Below, one piece after another: positions 23,862 through 32,082 of a stretch of 46,873 nt of DNA (positions are counted from its first letter, which is position 1; every line of letters starts with the position of its first letter). Source of the stretch: JANNMJ01 sp031397815 (GTDB lineage: Bacteria; Bacteroidota; Bacteroidia; Cytophagales; Hymenobacteraceae); the NCBI GenBank assembly GCA_031397815.1, contig JANNMJ010000149.1:1-46873 (forward strand), in the 5' to 3' direction. The notes under the pieces are model-generated. The model ran no database searches. It worked only from the letters and a program-made list of their open reading frames with translations, and was not told the origin of the DNA. The translations under genes were made by a program, and so were the position numbers.

Positions 23862-25365
23862 GTTGTGTGCCGGTCTGTCGGCGTTTCTGGGGATACTGAC
23901 GCAACTGGCGCCCCTGACGGCCACGGCGGCGCCCAAACCCCGTCCGCCCGAGCCTACCGGCCTCAGTCCGAACCAGACGGCGGCATACGCCGAAGTCCTG
24001 AAGCTCCGCCTCGACTCGGCGCGGGTGCTCCTCGCGCCGGAGCTACGGAGTGCGCAACCCGACGTGCGCGCCGTCCTCGTGCAAGACGCCGCCGACTTCG
24101 CCGACCTCGTCCTCCGGCAAGATCCCGCCCGTTACGACGCCATCATGGAGCGCCTCGACGCGCATCTCGCCCTCGCCGAGACTGCCCAGAAGCGGCAACC
24201 GGGGCCGTGGCCCACCTTCGCCGCCGCCGAGATTCAGCTCCACCGCGCCATCGCGCAGGTCTGTTTCGACGATGAATTGCACGGCGCGTGGGCGCTTCGG
24301 CAAGCGATGCTGCGGCTGGAAGCGGGCGCCCAACGTTATCCGGATTTTCTGCCGATTCGGAAGTCGCTGGGGCTTTGCCAGTTTCTGGTCGGGGTGGTGC
24401 CCGATTCGTATCAGTGGTTCCTGCGAGCGCTCGGCCTGCGCGGTTCGGTGAGCGCGGGGCTGGCGAACCTGAGCCGGGCCGCAGATGAGCCGAACCCGTT
24501 CCAGACCGAGGCGCGCATTTTTCGGGCGCTGATTCGGGAGAGTTATTTTCATCAGGAAGCCGATGTGCGCACGCTGGTGGCCGATTTGGGGCGGCGGCAG
24601 CCCGATAATCTGCTCTTCGCTTACCTGCAAATGGCAGTGCTCAAGCGGCAAAAACAGCCCGACGCGGCGCTTCGCATCTTCCGCAGCCGCCCCACCGGCG
24701 CCGCGTACGTGCCCCTGCCCTACCTGCACCACATGGCCGCCGACCTGCTCCTGTACCGGGGCGAATACGCGGCCTCGGCGCAGCAGAACGAGTATTTCCT
24801 GCGGCGATACCCCGGCCGCCATTACCGCAAGGATGCGGCCTACAAGCTCTACCTAGCGGCGTGGCTCCGGCACGACCAGCCCACCGCCGCCCGCTGGCTC
24901 GCGCAAATCGACGAGACCGGGCGGGCGCAAATCGAGGAAGACCGCGCCGCCCAACGCTTTTTCGACGACCGCCCCGCCCTCAGCGAAGGCCTCATGCGCG
25001 CCCGCCTCGCCGCCGACGGCGGGTACTGGAAAATCGCCCAGCGCCTCCTCAACGGCTTCCCCCTGAATCCCCAAACGCCCCGCGTGCAACGCGCCGAGTG
25101 GTGTTACCGCCAAGCGCGCGTCTACCACGGCCAGCAGCGCCTTGATTCTGCGCGCTACTTCTACGTGCGCACCATCCAAGTCGCGCAGGACGAGCCGCAC
25201 TATTTCGCCCCGAACGCCGCCCTCCAGCTCGGCTACCTCTACCGCACCGCCAACGAACCCAAAACCGCCCGCACCTACTTCGAGAAAGCCCTAACCTACC
25301 CGCAACACGAGTATAAGCGCAGTATTGATTCGCAGGCGAAAGCGGCGCTGGCGGCGGGTGGGTAG
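23836..25365 (+). CDS. Secreted helical-repeat (TPR-like) protein
   Basis: About 509 residues. The signal peptide MARLGHPFLLCAGLSAFLG ends in TATAAP; the mature part is almost wholly α-helical with TPR-like pairs, clear at the C-terminus (RQARVYHGQQRLDSARYFYV, ALQLGYLYRTANEPKTARTYFEKAL) and in LYRGEYAASAQQNEYFLRRY. Periplasmic scaffold or outer-membrane accessory function is plausible, but no specific role can be assigned. The start is uncertain: an ATG at 23782 gives 18 extra basic residues; 23836 gives a standard signal peptide but lies within the hairpin described at 23834-23861. The stop codon lies inside the left arm of the inverted repeat at 25361-25459, so the original C-terminus may have been altered by that repeat. 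Confidence 0.75.
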   Translation: MARLGHPFLLCAGLSAFLGILTQLAPLTATAAPKPRPPEPTGLSPNQTAAYAEVLKLRLDSARVLLAPELRSAQPDVRAVLVQDAADFADLVLRQDPARYDAIMERLDAHLALAETAQKRQPGPWPTFAAAEIQLHRAIAQVCFDDELHGAWALRQAMLRLEAGAQRYPDFLPIRKSLGLCQFLVGVVPDSYQWFLRALGLRGSVSAGLANLSRAADEPNPFQTEARIFRALIRESYFHQEADVRTLVADLGRRQPDNLLFAYLQMAVLKRQKQPDAALRIFRSRPTGAAYVPLPYLHHMAADLLLYRGEYAASAQQNEYFLRRYPGRHYRKDAAYKLYLAAWLRHDQPTAARWLAQIDETGRAQIEEDRAAQRFFDDRPALSEGLMRARLAADGGYWKIAQRLLNGFPLNPQTPRVQRAEWCYRQARVYHGQQRLDSARYFYVRTIQVAQDEPHYFAPNAALQLGYLYRTANEPKTARTYFEKALTYPQHEYKRSIDSQAKAALAAGG

Positions 25366-25459
25366 GGGCTGACCTTGTGCCCGCCCGCGCATCCAAATAG
25401 ACTGGGCGGCGGTTATCGGGGCGCACAACGTGTGGGCGGGCACAAGGCCCGCCCCTACC
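25361..25459. repeat. Intergenic inverted repeat (GGGCGGGCACAAGGCCCGCCC type)
   Basis: The left arm 25361-25386 (GGTAGGGGCTGACCTTGTGC then CCGCCC) and right arm 25434-25459 are reverse complements at 24 of 26 positions, with a 47-nt spacer. I recall this GC-rich palindrome as a frequent intergenic repeat in Bacteroidota. The left arm provides the TAG stop of the preceding gene; the right arm ends 26 bp before the pabB start. No flanking duplication was seen. Confidence 0.75.
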
Positions 25460-25471
25460 GGTCTCAAAAAC

Positions 25472-25479
25472 TACCTTCG
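25472..25479 (+). promoter_or_regulatory. TACCTTCG -7-like element before pabB
   Basis: Matches 5 of 6 fixed positions of TAnnTTTG and ends 6 nt before the ATG at 25486, the same spacing as at the LytTR and acpH genes. Confidence 0.35.
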
Positions 25480-25485
25480 CGGCTG

Positions 25486-26799
25486 ATGAAAAAACCCCGA
25501 ACGCCTTCCCTACCCGCTTCCTGGCTGCGGGCGCTGGCGTGGGCGGCCCGAAAGCCTATCTGCGTCGCCACCACCGACCACGGCTTGGGGCCGCACGTCC
25601 CGTGCGGGGGTTTTGCTGTCCGGATTCTCGTGGCGCAACGGCCCGCCCTCACCTTACAGGCGGCGAACGGGGCGATTGGGCGCCTCCGGCGATACCTAGC
25701 CGCGCCGTGGACGGGCGGGCCGCGCGCCCTGCTCCTGAGCTACGACCTCAAGAACGCCATCGAGCCGCGCCTACCCGCCAACCGCCACCCCGACCCGCTC
25801 GGTTGGCCTTTGCTGACGGTGTTGGAGCCAACCGTCTGGCTCGATTTCCAAGGCGATGATTTCTGCATCGGCGGGGCTTCGGATGCGGAAGCGACGCGGA
25901 TTCGGGCGGAGATTGAAGCGACTCCGTTACCCGAACCGGCCCCAGCGGCCGGGCTGACCCTCACCCCCACCATGGCGCGGGCGGCGTACCTCGCAGCGGC
26001 CGAGCAAGTGCGCGAAGACATTCGGCAGGGCGAAGTCTATGAGCTGAATCTGTGTCAGGAGTTTCAGACCGAAAAAGCTGCGCTTCCTGACCCCGTGAGC
26101 ACTTTTCTCGCCCTTAGCGCCCGCTCCCCGACGCCGTTCGGCGGGTTCTGGCGCGTGGGGCCGCGCTACTTGCTGCAAGCCTCGCCGGAGCGATTTGCGC
26201 GGCTCGACGGGCGCACCCTGCGCTCCCAGCCGATTAAGGGGACGGCGCCGCGCGGCGCTTCAACCGCGCAGGACGAGGCATACCGCACCGCCCTACTCGC
26301 CGATGAGAAAGAGCGCGCGGAAAATCTGATGATTGTCGATCTAGTGCGGAACGATATGAGCCGGGCGGGCTGCCTGACCGGCTCGGTGCAGGTCGAGGAG
26401 CTGTTCGGGACGTACGGGTTCCGGCACGTCTGGCAGATGATTTCGACGGTGCGCGGCGAGCTGCCGCCCGGCGCCGGGCTGCCGGAAGTGCTGGAAGGGC
26501 TGTGGCCGATGGGGTCGATGACGGGGGCGCCGAAAGTGCGCGCCATGGAGCTGATTGATGCCTATGAGGACAGTCGGCGGGGGCTGTACTCCGGCGCGGT
26601 GGGATGGCTCGAACCCAACGGCGATTTCGATTTAAGCGTAGTCATCCGCTCCCTGCAATACCGCGCCGATACCGGCTACCTCAACTTCCAAGTCGGCTCC
26701 GCCCTCACTTTCGACGCCGACCCGGCGCGGGAGTACGATGAATGTCTGCTGAAAGCCTGCGCGTTACGTGAGGTGATTGAGGGAGAAGTGGGGACGTGA
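25486..26799 (+). CDS. pabB: Aminodeoxychorismate synthase component I (PabB)
   Basis: A 437-residue chorismate-binding enzyme that aminates chorismate to 4-amino-4-deoxychorismate for folate synthesis, with a glutamine amidotransferase partner (PabA) not in the window. The family motifs are complete: PIKGTAPRG, with the lysine (Lys251) that distinguishes PabB from TrpE (PIAGT), DEKERAENLMIVDLVRND, TVRGEL, GSMTGAPKVRAMELIDAYE and RGLYSGAVGWL, DFDLSVVIRS near the end. The start is the ATG giving MKKPRTPSLP; the frame extends upstream into the inverted repeat, which is not protein. No aminodeoxychorismate lyase (PabC) lies next to it. It stands alone between a repeat and a convergent nuclease-helicase gene. 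Confidence 0.9.
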   Translation: MKKPRTPSLPASWLRALAWAARKPICVATTDHGLGPHVPCGGFAVRILVAQRPALTLQAANGAIGRLRRYLAAPWTGGPRALLLSYDLKNAIEPRLPANRHPDPLGWPLLTVLEPTVWLDFQGDDFCIGGASDAEATRIRAEIEATPLPEPAPAAGLTLTPTMARAAYLAAAEQVREDIRQGEVYELNLCQEFQTEKAALPDPVSTFLALSARSPTPFGGFWRVGPRYLLQASPERFARLDGRTLRSQPIKGTAPRGASTAQDEAYRTALLADEKERAENLMIVDLVRNDMSRAGCLTGSVQVEELFGTYGFRHVWQMISTVRGELPPGAGLPEVLEGLWPMGSMTGAPKVRAMELIDAYEDSRRGLYSGAVGWLEPNGDFDLSVVIRSLQYRADTGYLNFQVGSALTFDADPAREYDECLLKACALREVIEGEVGT

Positions 26800-26849
26800 G
26801 GAGATCGCGGCAAGCGCCGGTTTTCTTCCCTACTTATCTGGACAACCGC

Positions 26850-29800
26850 TTATTCAGCGCCCGTCAGCGTTTTTAATAACGTCCGGTACCGTGGGTCAGC
26901 TTGCAGGATTTCTTCGTTGCCGAGCAAAATGAGCTGTTCCCGAGCGCGGGTGAGCGCCACGTTGAGCTTGCGGTCGACCTGCCCTGATTCGTCGAGGGAG
27001 ACGAGCGTTTCGAGCTGATGCTCGAAATGGCAGCACAGCGACACGATGATGACCTCGCGCTGCGAGCCTTGATAGCGCTCCACCGTATCGACGGTGATGT
27101 GATTGAGGATGGGCAAGGCGAGGCGCTCGGCCACCAGCGCCAGCTCCTTTTTGATGAGCGCGACCTGATTTCGGAAGGAAGCGATGATGCCGACGGTTTT
27201 CTCGGGGTCGAAGAGCGGGCCGTAACCGTGCGCGATATCGCCCGCCAACCGGGCGGCTAGGCGGGCTTCCTCGCGCGATTCTTTCGCCGAAAGGTCTTCC
27301 GGGGAGCGGCGAGTGGGCAGGAAGATGCGCCGTTGCGTGTGGAGCGCGTGCGCTAAATCTGCCGGGCCGGGCAGCGGTTCGGGCCAATCGCTGCGGTCGA
27401 AGGGGGCTTCTTGGCGGGTGGGGTCGCCTGAGGTCAGGACGCCGTCGTAAAATGGCTGGTTGACGAGGACGGTGAGGTCTTCGTGCATCCGGTATTGCGT
27501 GGCGAGCGTGCCGTGTGCCCACGGCCAAAAGCGCTCCGCCCGACGGAAAAGCCGCTCGAAATAAGAGTTACGCAAGCTGGTGAGGCCCAATTCTTCGCGC
27601 AGCAGCTCCGCGACGGGCGCGGCGACGGCGCAAGATTCCGCGTCCTGCGTCACGACAGCAGGCAATTGCTTATGGTCGCCAATAAGAATCCATTTCGGCA
27701 CCCGACCGAGCAGCGCCAACATCGGCGCCTCCAAAATCTGCGACGCTTCATCGACAACAAGCGCATCGAAAATCTTGAACTGAAAAAGCTCCGGCTTCCC
27801 CAAAAGCGAGCTGACAGTCCCGACGAAAATCGGGCAACTCTGCAATACGCGCCGCACGTCTTCGCGCCGGGAGCAGAGCGCCAGCTTCGCATCCAGTAAG
27901 TACGGGCGGTAGATTTCCTCGGTGCTCAGGCGCGAGCCGAGGCGGATGAACGGCAGACCAGCGGCCACCAATTGCTCACAAATCTCATCGACGGCTCGGT
28001 TGGTGTAGGCCGCCAACAGCGTGTTTTTGCCGTCTTGATGCAGCCGTTCAGCCAGCGTGCGCAGGACTTTGCGCGTCTTGCCGGTGCCGGGCGGTCCGCA
28101 GAGCAGAAACCAATCGGGTGCCGCAAGGGCGCGCTCGACGACGGTATCGGAGTCGAGGGCGGGCGTAGTAGCGGGCGTCCAGTCATCTGGTTGGCGCGGG
28201 CCGACTCTTCCGAGCAAAAGCTGCCGCTGCGCTTTAGGTCGACCTAAAAAAGTCGCCACTCCGGCCCATTCGCGCCGGAACGTATCGTAGCAATCGGGTT
28301 CGAGCGCCCACGTCGCGTGGCGGCTCAGGTACTCGGGCGCAATCCGGCGGTTACGCACCGAGAGGCGGACCAAATCCGGCGTGATTTCTTCCAGCGCCAC
28401 CTTCACCACCTGCGAGTCGAGGGCATTTAGGACGGCGCCGTTGGGAGTTGCTCCAGCCGCCGGTCGCCGCGTGCGCGGGTACAGCAGGAGCGAATCACCG
28501 GAGCGGAAATTGACTTCGGCGGCCGTCGCGGGGCGCTGAAAAAGTAGGTGCGGCGAATCCTCATCGGCCGAGTGGTCGGCGAGGAGAATCAGGCCGTCGA
28601 GCAGACTGAAATTCTGCGTTTTGCGCACGTCGGGCAGCGCCCACAGGCCCGCTTGGCCGCCTACATCGCCGGGGCGCGCATCGTCGCCGAGCAGGCAAAC
28701 GCGTAGCTCGCGGGCGGCAAAGCGCACCAGCTCCAGCCCGAAGGCGCGCTCCACCTCATCGGCCTCTGCCCACGCGTTAGCCACTTTTTCGGCCTTTGGG
28801 GCCGTGAAAGGCGGCAGCTTGAACTGCCCCGGATGCAGCACCGGCTTCAGCAATTGCTCCACCTGCGCGGGCGTGCGGCAAGCCGCCAGCATCAGCTCCC
28901 GCGCCACGAGCGCGTTTCGCGCCACCATCAATCTATCGGCGAAAACCTCATCGCGCCCGACGGGACGAATGGCGGCGGCGGGGTCGGCGTTGGAATACAG
29001 AATACTCGCCCGCCCACGGCTTGGCTCGGCGGCTTCGCCGTGCGTCACGCCCACGTTTTCGAGGAGCATCCGGTAGAGCTGGGCCTGCGCGCGGTGGTTT
29101 TCCCACGGCTCATTGGGCGGCAGCTTCACCGAGCTTTTCAGCTCCAGCAAGTCGTAGCCGTGCTCGGTTTCGTGGAGTAAATCGAGGCGCCCTTGGATGC
29201 CGTACCGCGCCGATAGAAAGGCCGGTTCCAGAAAACAATGCTCCGGATTGAGCGGCTTGTGCTGATACCCGCCCGTGCCGACCGGCGGCACGAACCCCGC
29301 CAGACGCACGGCGCGCAGCGTGAGGTGTTGGCGCCGCAAATCGGCGATGAGCTTCTGAACGCCGTCGGGGGTATTGAAATCGCTCAGGGCGCTGATTTGC
29401 AGCGGATTCTGCCGAAACAAGCGCGTCCGGACCCACTGATCGAAATCGAGGGAGCGCCCGGCTGCCGCCTCTCTCACTTCTTCATCGAGCAAGGCGTTCA
29501 CTAAATTCCCCACGACGAGCGGCCGGGCCGGCTCATCGGGCAGAAACGCGTTCACGAGCGCCAATTCCGGCACGGGGCCGTCGCGCTGCATACACTCGGC
29601 CACGGTGGTGACGGAGATGAGGTAATCGGGTTCGAGCACCACGCGGCGCGGCAGCAGCACACCGCCGTCGGTCCGGCAATCGACTAACCGGAGCGTCGGG
29701 CGCAGTCCGGCCCAGCGTTTCAGGTCGGCATAAGCTTCCGGCAGCCGCACGCGCAACGGGCCGGGCTGACGCGGCCGAAAAGACGGCGGCACGGGCGGGC

Positions 29801-30434
29801 CATCTGGGTCGGCATCCACGAGCAGCACATCAGCCACCTTATCAACGGCGAGCAAGCGCACGCGCAAATCGCAAACAATGCCCACGGCGATGACCGGCAC
29901 GACGGGGATTTCACCTGACTCAGCTGGCGCCGGAATCGCGATTTCAGCAGCCGATTCGGGCAGGTTTTCTGTCGAAATCTCTGTCGATTCTTCAACCGCT
30001 GCTTCTCCCCCACTTACCGCCATATTCGTCCGCAGCATTTCCTCAGAAAACGCCTCTTCCCCGACGAGCCATTTAATCAGGAGCGCTACCGCGCCCAGCC
30101 CGCTCTGCACCTCAGCGGTAGTGCCCGCGTACGACTCGTGCAGGACCAGATTGGCGGCGACCCGCAGCCGGTGCAGCGCTGATTTCAGCTCCTGACTCAG
30201 GCCGCGCTGGTAGGCCACGTACCCGATTGCCGCGCTCAGATTGCTCCACGGCGCGTTGTTGAGGGCTTTATGCTCAGCGCGCAACAGCCCTTCGAGGAGC
30301 TTGCGCAGCTTCGGGAGCGTGTCGGCGGGTAGCTCGGTCGCGGCGGATTGGTAGAGCGCGCGAAAGCGAAGCGTGAAGGCAGAAAGGGCGATAGAAACAG
30401 CCGATTCCTGCACCGGAGCGGCGGCAGGCGTCAT
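26850..30434 (-). CDS. Dna2-like nuclease-helicase (PD-(D/E)XK + SF1 AAA_11/AAA_12)
   Basis: A 1194-residue protein. Residues 1-170 are an unassigned helical region and acidic linker. About 350-470 is a PD-(D/E)XK (Cas4/RecB-like) nuclease core: GIQGRLDLL (Asp418), LLELKSS (Glu431, Lys433) and HRAQAQLYRMLLE. The C-terminal third is an SF1B helicase: GPPGTGKT (Lys786), AYTNRAVDEI, VVDEASQILE, IGDHKQLPAVV, ATQYRMHEDL, VDTVERYQGSQREVIIVS and NVALTRAREQLIL. This order is that of eukaryotic Dna2, which trims flaps and double-strand break ends. The four-cysteine iron-sulfur cluster is not evident: only one cysteine (ECMQRDG) precedes the core and no CxxC follows. The ATG was chosen because upstream sequence is antisense of the lipoprotein gene. 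Likely role: DNA repair or replication; a defence role cannot be excluded. Confidence 0.85.
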   Translation of the reverse strand: MTPAAAPVQESAVSIALSAFTLRFRALYQSAATELPADTLPKLRKLLEGLLRAEHKALNNAPWSNLSAAIGYVAYQRGLSQELKSALHRLRVAANLVLHESYAGTTAEVQSGLGAVALLIKWLVGEEAFSEEMLRTNMAVSGGEAAVEESTEISTENLPESAAEIAIPAPAESGEIPVVPVIAVGIVCDLRVRLLAVDKVADVLLVDADPDGPPVPPSFRPRQPGPLRVRLPEAYADLKRWAGLRPTLRLVDCRTDGGVLLPRRVVLEPDYLISVTTVAECMQRDGPVPELALVNAFLPDEPARPLVVGNLVNALLDEEVREAAAGRSLDFDQWVRTRLFRQNPLQISALSDFNTPDGVQKLIADLRRQHLTLRAVRLAGFVPPVGTGGYQHKPLNPEHCFLEPAFLSARYGIQGRLDLLHETEHGYDLLELKSSVKLPPNEPWENHRAQAQLYRMLLENVGVTHGEAAEPSRGRASILYSNADPAAAIRPVGRDEVFADRLMVARNALVARELMLAACRTPAQVEQLLKPVLHPGQFKLPPFTAPKAEKVANAWAEADEVERAFGLELVRFAARELRVCLLGDDARPGDVGGQAGLWALPDVRKTQNFSLLDGLILLADHSADEDSPHLLFQRPATAAEVNFRSGDSLLLYPRTRRPAAGATPNGAVLNALDSQVVKVALEEITPDLVRLSVRNRRIAPEYLSRHATWALEPDCYDTFRREWAGVATFLGRPKAQRQLLLGRVGPRQPDDWTPATTPALDSDTVVERALAAPDWFLLCGPPGTGKTRKVLRTLAERLHQDGKNTLLAAYTNRAVDEICEQLVAAGLPFIRLGSRLSTEEIYRPYLLDAKLALCSRREDVRRVLQSCPIFVGTVSSLLGKPELFQFKIFDALVVDEASQILEAPMLALLGRVPKWILIGDHKQLPAVVTQDAESCAVAAPVAELLREELGLTSLRNSYFERLFRRAERFWPWAHGTLATQYRMHEDLTVLVNQPFYDGVLTSGDPTRQEAPFDRSDWPEPLPGPADLAHALHTQRRIFLPTRRSPEDLSAKESREEARLAARLAGDIAHGYGPLFDPEKTVGIIASFRNQVALIKKELALVAERLALPILNHITVDTVERYQGSQREVIIVSLCCHFEHQLETLVSLDESGQVDRKLNVALTRAREQLILLGNEEILQADPRYRTLLKTLTGAE

Positions 30435-30556
30435 AGATTGATTCAAAAGCGAAGCAGACGGTATAAGGGGGTCGAAGATAACTCTCCTCGGAAAATGGCG
30501 GCGGTGGCGGGGCGTACCTAACCGCTTGTTCACAGCCGCGTTGCTGTAAACGCGTT

Positions 30557-30583
30557 CCCCACCCCGCCCCTTCGGGGTTGGGG
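30557..30583 (-). terminator. GC-rich hairpin after the 30623-31231 lipoprotein gene
   Basis: CCCCACCCCG and CGGGGTTGGGG form a stem with a CCCCTT loop, 40 bp past the lipoprotein stop on the minus strand. There is no long T-run, so termination strength is doubtful; it may be a dispersed hairpin repeat. Confidence 0.4.
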
Positions 30584-30622
30584 AGTTTGTTGGGAGTGCG
30601 CTGTAGATGGCAGCCAGTAAGC

Positions 30623-31231
30623 TTACCGCGCCGTCAGCCGTTCGAGGTCGAGGCTGAAAAACACGTCTTCCACGAGGTCGGTGCTGGGCTGCGGGAAGGC
30701 GGAGACCATGACGATATACCGACTGTTGAGCACGGCAGTGAGGCGCGAGGTTTGGCTCGGCTTCTCGTAAAAAGTGAGCGCGTGGAGACCGGGGATGCCA
30801 AAATCGGTCGTCACGACGCGCTGCTGGGTGTCTTCGCGGGTCATATGCTTGACCATGCGCGATTTTGCGGCCGTCAGGCGAATCGGCGCGTTGCGGCAAT
30901 CGGTGAGGGTGATCGTCAGGGTGGCGCCGCGGTGGGCGTATTGCTGCTCACAGGTAGAGTAGCTTTCCGACGGAGTTTCCCGGAAATTGGCGCCGCTCGG
31001 CAGGCCTTTCACCCGAAAACCGGCAATGGTATCGGTCGGCAAAACCTGTTGCAGCTCCTGATAGGTGTAGGCCGGGCCGGGTGACGCGGTTTCCGCCACA
31101 ACAACGTCGGAAATCGCTTTAGGCGGCACGGGCGTCTTGCTTTCGCAGCCAAACAGGCACAGCCCGACCAAAACCGCTGCTGCTGAGCGGTTACAGATTA
31201 ATGAGCGCAGAGGTGAGGTGAATAGAAACAC
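30623..31231 (-). CDS. Lipoprotein of unknown function, 202 aa
   Basis: Predicted lipoprotein with a hydrophobic segment AAAVLVGLCLFGC (Cys29) after a basic N-terminus. The mature domain is about 170 residues, mixed α/β, with two further cysteines (SYSTCEQQY and LTDCRNAP) that could form a disulfide. Phrases such as AYTYQELQQVLPTDTIAGFRVKGLP and SRYIVMVSAFPQPSTDLVEDVF recall small Bacteroidota proteins annotated only as hypothetical. The start is GTG, supported by the signal peptide and by a TTGTTTTG box 5 nt upstream. It follows the Imm51-like gene divergently and precedes the nuclease-helicase in the same orientation by 190 bp. Function not known. Confidence 0.7.
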   Translation of the reverse strand: MFLFTSPLRSLICNRSAAAVLVGLCLFGCESKTPVPPKAISDVVVAETASPGPAYTYQELQQVLPTDTIAGFRVKGLPSGANFRETPSESYSTCEQQYAHRGATLTITLTDCRNAPIRLTAAKSRMVKHMTREDTQQRVVTTDFGIPGLHALTFYEKPSQTSRLTAVLNSRYIVMVSAFPQPSTDLVEDVFFSLDLERLTAR

Positions 31232-31236
31232 GAGTA

Positions 31237-31244
31237 CAAAACAA
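31237..31244 (-). promoter_or_regulatory. TTGTTTTG -7-like element before the lipoprotein gene
   Basis: Matches 5 of 6 fixed positions of TAnnTTTG and ends 5 nt before the GTG start at 31231. Confidence 0.35.
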
Positions 31245-31304
31245 GCTAAATTTTCATAAATTCTTGCTAAGGTGCAGTTGAAATCGAAAGATTCGGCGTT
31301 CCGA

Positions 31305-31318
31305 CTTCCGAAGTGAGT
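31305..31318 (+). repeat. Isolated 14-nt copy of the array boundary motif
   Basis: CTTCCGAAGTGAGT is identical to the junction between units of the array (for example 16970-16983). Only the boundary is present, without the GGTTATGCC core. Confidence 0.5.
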
Positions 31319-31444
31319 GCGGGCCTTTTACGAGATTTAAAGTCAGTTGGGCTACATCCGGCGCATTCTTTTCCACAGGAACACTAGCCGGTTCAGCATC
31401 CGTTGCTGCGCCCGGCCAAATGCCTACTTCGCGCCCCGCTGCGC

Positions 31445-31452
31445 TAGCTTTG
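31445..31452 (+). promoter_or_regulatory. TAGCTTTG -7 element, probably for the Imm51-like gene
   Basis: Exact TAnnTTTG match about 85 nt before the ATG at 31539. No clear -33 TTG at the usual spacing. Confidence 0.35.
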
Positions 31453-31538
31453 TGCGTTGGTTTTTAGTTTCTGGTTTTCGGTTTTTGGGGTCGAAGTGAG
31501 GTGGATACTTGTCGGCAAAAATGCTCCCAATTGAAATA

Positions 31539-31925
31539 ATGGCTCTTTCTGACACCTTTCCGTTCGAGATAACCGAGATTCCCGCCGAAAACATTTCCGA
31601 AGAGTTCGAAGACCGGCGATTCACGATTCAGACCGTGCCGGGCGCGGCGGTGGGCGGCCATTCTTACACCGATCTGTTTCAGGCCTTTGGGTTCAGCGGC
31701 AATGGCGCGTCGTGGTCGGAGCATATTCAGGCCATTGTGGAAGAAGAAGAGCCGGAGCTGTTCGACCATATCGAGTTCGACAACGAAGGCAACACCTTTT
31801 TGGCCTACGCCGACAGCCGCGAAGCCACCGAGCGGTTTACGGCGCTGCTGTGCCCGCTTTTCACGGATTTCGACAAGCTTCGGCGCCATTTCAGCCTGCT
31901 CGATTCCGAAGATTTCTTCGAGTAG
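31539..31925 (+). CDS. Imm51-like protein, possible orphan immunity protein
   Basis: A 128-residue acidic cytoplasmic protein. The pattern SYTDLFQAFGFSGNGASWSE followed by HIEFDNEGNTFLAYADSREA and FTALLCPLFTDFDKLRRHF fits the immunity-51 family (the typical GnGysWe and FDsEadtF motifs), whose members neutralise toxins of polymorphic toxin systems. No toxin gene is next to it, which is common for stand-alone immunity proteins, and the family also includes proteins with other roles. The start at 31539 (MALSDTFPFEI) is preferred over an ATG at 31521 and a TTG at 31509. It precedes the helicase gene by 157 bp in the same orientation; no terminator is evident between them, so they may be co-transcribed. 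Confidence 0.65.
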   Translation: MALSDTFPFEITEIPAENISEEFEDRRFTIQTVPGAAVGGHSYTDLFQAFGFSGNGASWSEHIQAIVEEEEPELFDHIEFDNEGNTFLAYADSREATERFTALLCPLFTDFDKLRRHFSLLDSEDFFE

Positions 31926-32082
31926 CGGCCGCTTTTCCGGCTTTTCACCTGTTGCAGAGGCGCGAGCCATCCGCTCCGATTCACGCGCAGATTGGTGTTT
32001 CCCGCCCGACCTTCGCGGCCCTGTTTGCCGTACTTAGCCGGGCGCGGACGTTCCGCGCGCGTTCCGGCTGCTTCGTTCCTGA

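Larger units (their letters stand above)
31232..31538. other. 307-bp divergent intergenic region
   Basis: No gene seen. It holds the promoter boxes of the lipoprotein gene (31237-31244) and the Imm51-like gene (31445-31452) and, at 31305-31318, a 14-nt copy of the boundary motif of the repeat array at 16804-17121. The rest shows no clear hairpin. Confidence 0.5.

Noticed and set aside
30435..30899. Upstream extension of the nuclease-helicase by 155 codons
   Set aside because: The extension overlaps the lipoprotein gene in another frame and has no homology-like features; the ATG at 30434 fits better.
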